Below are positions 6,301 to 8,202 of a stretch of DNA of 8,202 nucleotides, piece after piece. Source of the stretch: Alphaproteobacteria bacterium (GTDB lineage Bacteria; Pseudomonadota; Alphaproteobacteria; SMXP01); assembly GCA_021774995.1 (NCBI GenBank), contig JAJFIM010000504.1, positions 1-8,202 on the forward strand, read 5' to 3'. How positions within the stretch are numbered: the stretch's first letter is position 1; every line of letters starts with the position of its first letter. The translations under genes and the position numbers were made by a program. The notes beneath the pieces are model-generated. The model was given only the letters and a program-made list of their open reading frames with translations. It searched no databases and had not been told where the DNA came from.

Positions 6301-8202
6301 TTGTCGGACGTGAACGCTGTTGCCGATCTTTCTGTCCTAAACACGCTGACGTTCTCGGGTGTGTCCCAACTGTCGGAGATCATCACAATCGAAGACGGGA
6401 TTACAATTCAAGGGGTAGGTACAGTTTCCGCATCTCTAGGAACAGGGGATATCATTGATTTTGAAGGACACGTGATCGCGGACAATGGCTTCCTTGACTG
6501 GAACGCACAGTTTATCGGCAGCAGCTACACGCTGGGCGCTACTGAGGATGGTCGCTTGTCATTCTCCCAAGATCTGACCCTCACTACGACAACTGATCTT
6601 GAACTTGGCTTTGGCGCTCAAACACATGGTCATTTTGATGTCTCGGGTGAGACAACGCTTGCCGGTGATCTGACTTTGGCTATTGCAGACGGTGCAACCG
6701 ATGGGCTTAACCTTGGCGATGAGTTCCGGATATTCGTTTCGAGTGACGGTTTCACGGGGCAGTTCGATGCATTAAACGGATTTGATTTCGCTGGAGAGAA
6801 TGGTTTCGCTTTGATCCAGGACGGCGACAGCCTATTCTTGCGTGTGGTCGGTGACACGCAGGCTGGACAATTCCTGCAGCGCGGGGATCTGCCTGCTGGC
6901 TCTGATCTTCCGGACATCTCTAGTCTCGCGGACGTCACCTTGGATGCCGCGCTGATTGGTGGGCCTGTGGGCGAGATCATCGGCAGTGCAACGTTCCAGA
7001 ATGTTTCCGTTGCAGCCGATGCAACAGTGTTGATTGAAAGGTTCGACACTCTGTCGACCTTCGGTGACTTTACACTGGATGGCACCTTCCTGCTTGCGGG
7101 TCCAGACCGTGCTGCCACGTTGTCAATTCGTGATGCACAAATGATTGACGGCACAGGTGAGATCATCCTGTCTGATCAAAATGAGACGTCGTCCTTCCAG
7201 GTCTCTAACGTTGTTCGATTTGACGGGACATCCTCGTCTGTGCCAGAGGTTTTGACGTTTGGTGAGAATTTGACGATTCGAGGGCAGGGGACGGTATCTA
7301 CGAATCGGTCTGAGGATGCGCTGCGTTTCTTGGGTGATGTAATTGCTGAAGATGGTGCGTTGACGCTGACGCGTGTGGACCAGGGTGGCGCGGTACTCTC
7401 GGTTTCAGAACGTGATGATGGGGAGTTGAGTATTTCAGGGCTTCAGGACGCGGTTCTTGAGGTTTCGGGTGGCTCGGATGTTGGGTTGTCGGGTACTGTT
7501 GAAGATGTAACGGTTGCTGGCGCCGGTCAGGTCACCACGTTCAGCTCTGTTCGGGCGCAGCGTCTGGATGTTCAAGGGGATGCTGAAGTCGATGCTGCTG
7601 GCACGTTCGGGAACACTATGACCGTTGATGGCGGCTTGAATGTGGATGGACGACTTGGGGTTGCTGGTACATCGCAGCGCCAGGCGGCATTGAATTTTGA
7701 GGGAGATCAAGTCGTGACCGGGACCGGTACGATTGATCTTAGTAGGGGCAATGCGAGCGGTGCGGAGACCATCTTCAACACGTTGGGGTTCCGAGGAGAT
7801 ATTTCCGGTGTTGACGAGACCCTGACTTTTGGCGCAGATTTGACGCTGCGTGGACATGGCACGATTGCGGGTAGTGGAGCGGATGATATTCGTATCCTGG
7901 GCACGTTGGAAGGGGTCGAGAACGGGCTGCTCACCCTGTCGGAGATCGACAATGACGGGGCGGTGGTGCGTGTGGATGCATCTGCAGGTGGTGTTGCAGT
8001 GCAAGGCACTATTGAAGAGACCGTTTTTGAAGACGCACCAGGTCAGACGGGTCGGCTGGAGCTTATCTCAGGCGAGCTCATCAATGTCACCCTGGGCATC
8101 GATACCTTTACCGATAACCGCTTCTCCTCAGCAACCTTCCAGGAAGGTTTGCGGCTGGACGATGCCACATTGAGCATCGAGGGCTCCAATCAGATATCCA
8201 CA
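1..8202 (+). CDS. Giant modular surface/adhesin-like protein, internal fragment (both ends outside window)
   Basis: Frame +1 is open for all 2734 codons; I translated it throughout and found no stop. No start codon with a ribosome binding site and no terminator are present, so the gene extends beyond both edges. The translation holds two Asp-rich type-3-like calcium-binding segments, an LVIVD-type propeller, two Ig-like domains and a long beta-helix-like repeat ladder, an order typical of giant exported bacterial surface proteins. It is acidic, rich in Gly, Thr, Ser, Val and Asp, lacks cysteine, and lacks lysine after residue 1232. These traits fit secreted, calcium-stabilised adhesins. No catalytic site was seen. 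Signal peptide, anchor, RTX region or translocator barrel would lie outside the window, so whether export is by type I, type V or another route cannot be decided. The coding call is very secure; adhesion is inferred from architecture only. Confidence 0.95.
397..510 (+). other. Protein region: Asp-rich thrombospondin type 3-like calcium-binding segment A
   Basis: Residues 133-170. Three D-x-D-G-type loops occur in tandem: DNDGDGIPD (133-141), DDDNDGIPD (146-154) and DPDADGDGEED (157-167). The spacing of Asp and Gly, with I-P-D closing two of the loops, matches thrombospondin type 3-like repeats common in bacterial surface proteins, where they bind calcium and stiffen the chain. Calcium binding is inferred from the motif. 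The segment sits exactly where base composition begins to fall into the AT-richer module downstream, and it pairs with a similar segment at the far side of that module. Confidence 0.85.
511..1545 (+). other. Protein region: unrecognised ~340-residue module of lower GC
   Basis: Residues 171-515. I do not recognise this region. It shows alternating hydrophobic/polar beta-strand patterns, a Gly/Ala-rich patch (256-278), a Pro-rich stretch around 'LELPDPPSLSVPLL' (337-350), a Thr-rich patch (417-422) and a C-terminal part with an aromatic Y-Y-L-F and Y-A-Y-S-P-F-F that looks like another small beta domain. Codon use differs from the neighbours: TTA, ATA, AGA, AGG, GTA and AAT are frequent. Hand counts of 60-base lines give 23 G+C at 601 and 901 and 19 at 1321, against 38 at 1681. 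The reading frame is intact, so it is a real in-frame part of the protein. It may have been acquired separately by domain shuffling. Confidence 0.6.
1546..1674 (+). other. Protein region: Asp-rich thrombospondin type 3-like calcium-binding segment B
   Basis: Residues 516-558. DRDTDGIVDIGE (516-527) is followed by G-T-D-P-E-N-A (531-537), DSDGDGIIDLAE (538-549) and a closing G-L-N-P-L-D-G. This is the classic bacterial type-3-like layout (D.D.DG..D..E..iGTDP...DsDGDG..D..E...G.(D/N)P), with Asp side chains placed to bind calcium. It leads directly into the LVIVD propeller. I have seen this type-3 plus propeller succession in other giant bacterial proteins, so the two probably travel as a cassette. 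Base composition jumps within this segment, from 23 G+C in the line at 1561 to 33 at 1621 and 38 at 1681. Confidence 0.88.
1675..2660 (+). other. Protein region: LVIVD-type beta-propeller, about seven blades
   Basis: Residues 559-887. Repeated units of roughly 35-60 residues carry the pattern (a)-A-Y/F-V-A-x-G/A-x-x-G-x-x-I-V/I-D-x-S-x-P-x-x-P...L-P-G. Clear examples are TAYVATDAAGIAIIDAS, LAFVAAGAAGMHIVDVSDP and IAYVADGFGGLQVVNF; weaker ones start with LVLAGGSDLLFL, LAAVSTTSNELHAVD, IAYVSNGNVGVLTT and LAIVAAGGRGLQIHG. Seven such units can be counted, which would close a standard seven-bladed propeller. LVIVD repeats are known from bacterial and archaeal surface proteins; the ligand is generally unknown. 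A binding or scaffold role is inferred. Codons are GC-richer than in the preceding module. Confidence 0.82.
2668..2967 (+). other. Protein region: bacterial Ig-like domain
   Basis: Residues 890-989. The stretch opens with A-P-T-L-S-I-D, then V-E-E-G-R-S-V-S-V-S-L-A-A-E-D-D, V-R-N-V-Q-L-L-V-N-D-E-I-V, A-P-F-D-L-N-F-V-A-P, and closes with V-E-V-Q-A-F-D-T-G-G-N-A-S-M-S. The strand pattern, the 'D...V..V.l.vn' core and the 'A.D..GN.s.s' ending match bacterial Ig-like domains of cell-surface proteins (Big_17-like). It is about 100 residues long, the usual size. It probably acts as a rigid spacer between the propeller and the next Ig-like domain. Confidence 0.78.
2974..3300 (+). other. Protein region: SbsA-like Ig-like domain (Big_5 type)
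   Basis: Residues 992-1100. It begins with T-P-P-E-V-T-S-I-L-P-D-N-G and continues with L-Q-L-R-F-S-E-A-I-N-P-D-T-L-T-V-D-N-F, then L-P-L-G-K-Y-E-V-I-F and D-R-A-G-N-E-V. The 'P.v....P..g......l.l.Fse.vnp.tl....f' and '..g.Y.v.......D.aGN' signature is that of the Big_5 family, an Ig-like fold found in S-layer and other bacterial surface proteins. Its length of about 109 residues is normal. The role is structural. Confidence 0.85.
3301..3654 (+). other. Protein region: G-x-W...N-W entry motif and start of beta-helix-like region
   Basis: Residues 1101-1218. W1104 and the GGSWTTASNW motif (1109-1118), followed by V-P-D-G-N-D-I-A-F-I and short alternating strands (L-I-G-L-R-L-G-G-D-F-Y-L, then F-T-V-R-G-G-N-L), match the opening seen in many autotransporter-like and other beta-helical repeat proteins (W...G.W....NW..G.vP...D.v.i). 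It is taken as the N-terminal cap of the beta-helix ladder that follows. Base composition is AT-richer here (23-25 G+C per 60 in the lines at 3601, 3721 and 3781) than in the repeated ladder from about 3827 onwards. Confidence 0.7.
3823..4791 (+). repeat. Long direct repeat, copy 1
   Basis: Residues 1275-1597. It aligns with 7231-8202 with one extra codon in the second copy (a Thr in the V-T-T-F-S stretch). By hand I count about 25 residue differences over 323 positions, roughly 92% identity, and many of the base changes are at third codon positions. The spacing is 3408 bases before the extra codon and 3411 after it. Upstream of about 3823 the two loci fall to the weak similarity shared by all ladder modules. 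The copy covers most of ladder module 1, all of module 2 and the start of module 3. Confidence 0.93.
5218..5406 (+). other. Protein region: GDEF...LRVV cap-like segment 1
   Basis: Residues 1740-1802, in the long third ladder module. N-L-G-D-E-F-I-I-A-T is followed by F-Q-G-V-F-Q-G-F-E-G-F-D-L-A-G, then F-T-I-V-E-G-N and L-S-L-R-V-V. The run 'G..F.i......G.F.....f........y....l.L.v' resembles the end of many autotransporter-type beta-helical passenger units, so it may cap one beta-helix stack. A polar linker rich in Thr and Ser follows (to about residue 1862) before the ladder resumes. Confidence 0.65.
6703..6852 (+). other. Protein region: GDEF...LRVV cap-like segment 2
   Basis: Residues 2235-2284, in the long fifth ladder module. 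It repeats the plan of segment 1: L-N-L-G-D-E-F-R-I-F, F-T-G-Q-F-D-A-L-N-G-F-D-F-A-G, F-A-L-I-Q-D-G-D and L-F-L-R-V-V. Both segments are preceded by a similar strand series ending in L-x-G-G/D-x-x-x-L and followed by a linker. They divide the ladder into stacks of three, two and at least three modules. Confidence 0.65.
7231..8202 (+). repeat. Long direct repeat, copy 2 (runs off the window)
   Basis: Residues 2411-2734. It matches copy 1 at 3823-4791 up to the last base of the window, so the repeat very probably continues beyond it. It covers most of module 6, all of module 7 and the start of module 8, mirroring modules 1-3. The final 105 bases (8098-8202) differ from copy 1 at a single base, whereas the 78 bases before them differ at about 15, so the two copies have not diverged evenly. 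Confidence 0.93.

Larger units (their letters stand above)
3655..8202 (+). repeat. Ladder of ~177-residue beta-rich modules (eight, the last cut by the window edge)
   Basis: Aligning the translation to itself gives modules starting near bases 3655, 4189, 4720, 5641, 6169, 7042, 7600 and 8131. Each full module carries an opening G-L-x-L-x-G/D strand, a Q-x-V/I-x-G-T-G-x-I-x-L-S step, an N-T-L-x-F-x-G step, an L-T-F-G-x-x-L-T-I-R-G-x-G-T-V-S step and, usually, L-R-I-L-G-x-x-x-A-x-x-G-L-L-T-L. Lengths by hand are about 178, 177, 307, 176, 291, 186 and 177 residues; the two long ones carry an extra GDEF segment. Short Gly- and Asn/Asp-punctuated strands of this kind usually form a right-handed beta-helix. 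No catalytic residues are apparent. Confidence 0.8.

Noticed and set aside
3823..8202. Long direct repeats as the ends of a composite transposon
   Set aside because: The repeats code in frame for beta-helix modules, contain no transposase, and the sequence between them is the same protein ladder with no terminal inverted repeats or target duplications seen.

Overview
The whole window is the inside of one very large protein-coding gene on the + strand. Reading frame +1 is open from base 1 to base 8202 (2734 codons) with no stop, and neither the true start nor the true stop lies inside the window. There is no non-coding stretch, RNA gene, CRISPR array or separate mobile element that I can support. 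Residue numbers below count from the first codon of the window.

The product is a giant, modular, presumably exported surface protein. From the N-terminal side it contains: (1) the end of a domain with a G-E-W-x-x-x-G...V-S-x-D-G-x-V...G-W core (bases 1-345); (2) an Asp-rich thrombospondin-type-3-like calcium-binding segment (397-510); (3) a roughly 340-residue AT-richer stretch that I do not recognise (511-1545); (4) a second type-3-like Asp-rich segment (1546-1674); (5) a probable seven-bladed LVIVD-type beta-propeller (1675-2660); (6) two Ig-like domains (about 2668-2967 and 2974-3300); (7) a G-x-W...N-W entry motif opening a beta-helix-like region (3301-3654); and (8) a ladder of eight beta-rich modules with a base length of about 177 residues (3655 to the window end). 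Two ladder modules are lengthened by a GDEF...G-F...LRVV segment resembling the end of autotransporter-type passenger domains.

Two segments of about 970 bases (3823-4791 and 7231-8202) are direct repeats set 3.41 kb apart, about 92% identical in protein by hand count. The second copy runs off the window. Identity within the repeat is patchy, as expected if copies exchange sequence. The protein translates without a single cysteine, and no lysine codon occurs from base 3697 to the end (1502 residues).

The exact organism cannot be named. Mixed base composition (roughly 50-60% G+C in most lines, about 32-45% in the AT-richer stretch), an acidic lysine-poor and cysteine-free product, and this architecture suggest a free-living, possibly marine, Gram-negative bacterium. 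This is inference. The likely role is adhesion or cell-surface structure. The secretion route cannot be read because both termini are outside the window. The most interesting points are the unrecognised AT-rich segment bracketed by Asp-rich repeats, the mosaic long repeat, and the lysine-free ladder.
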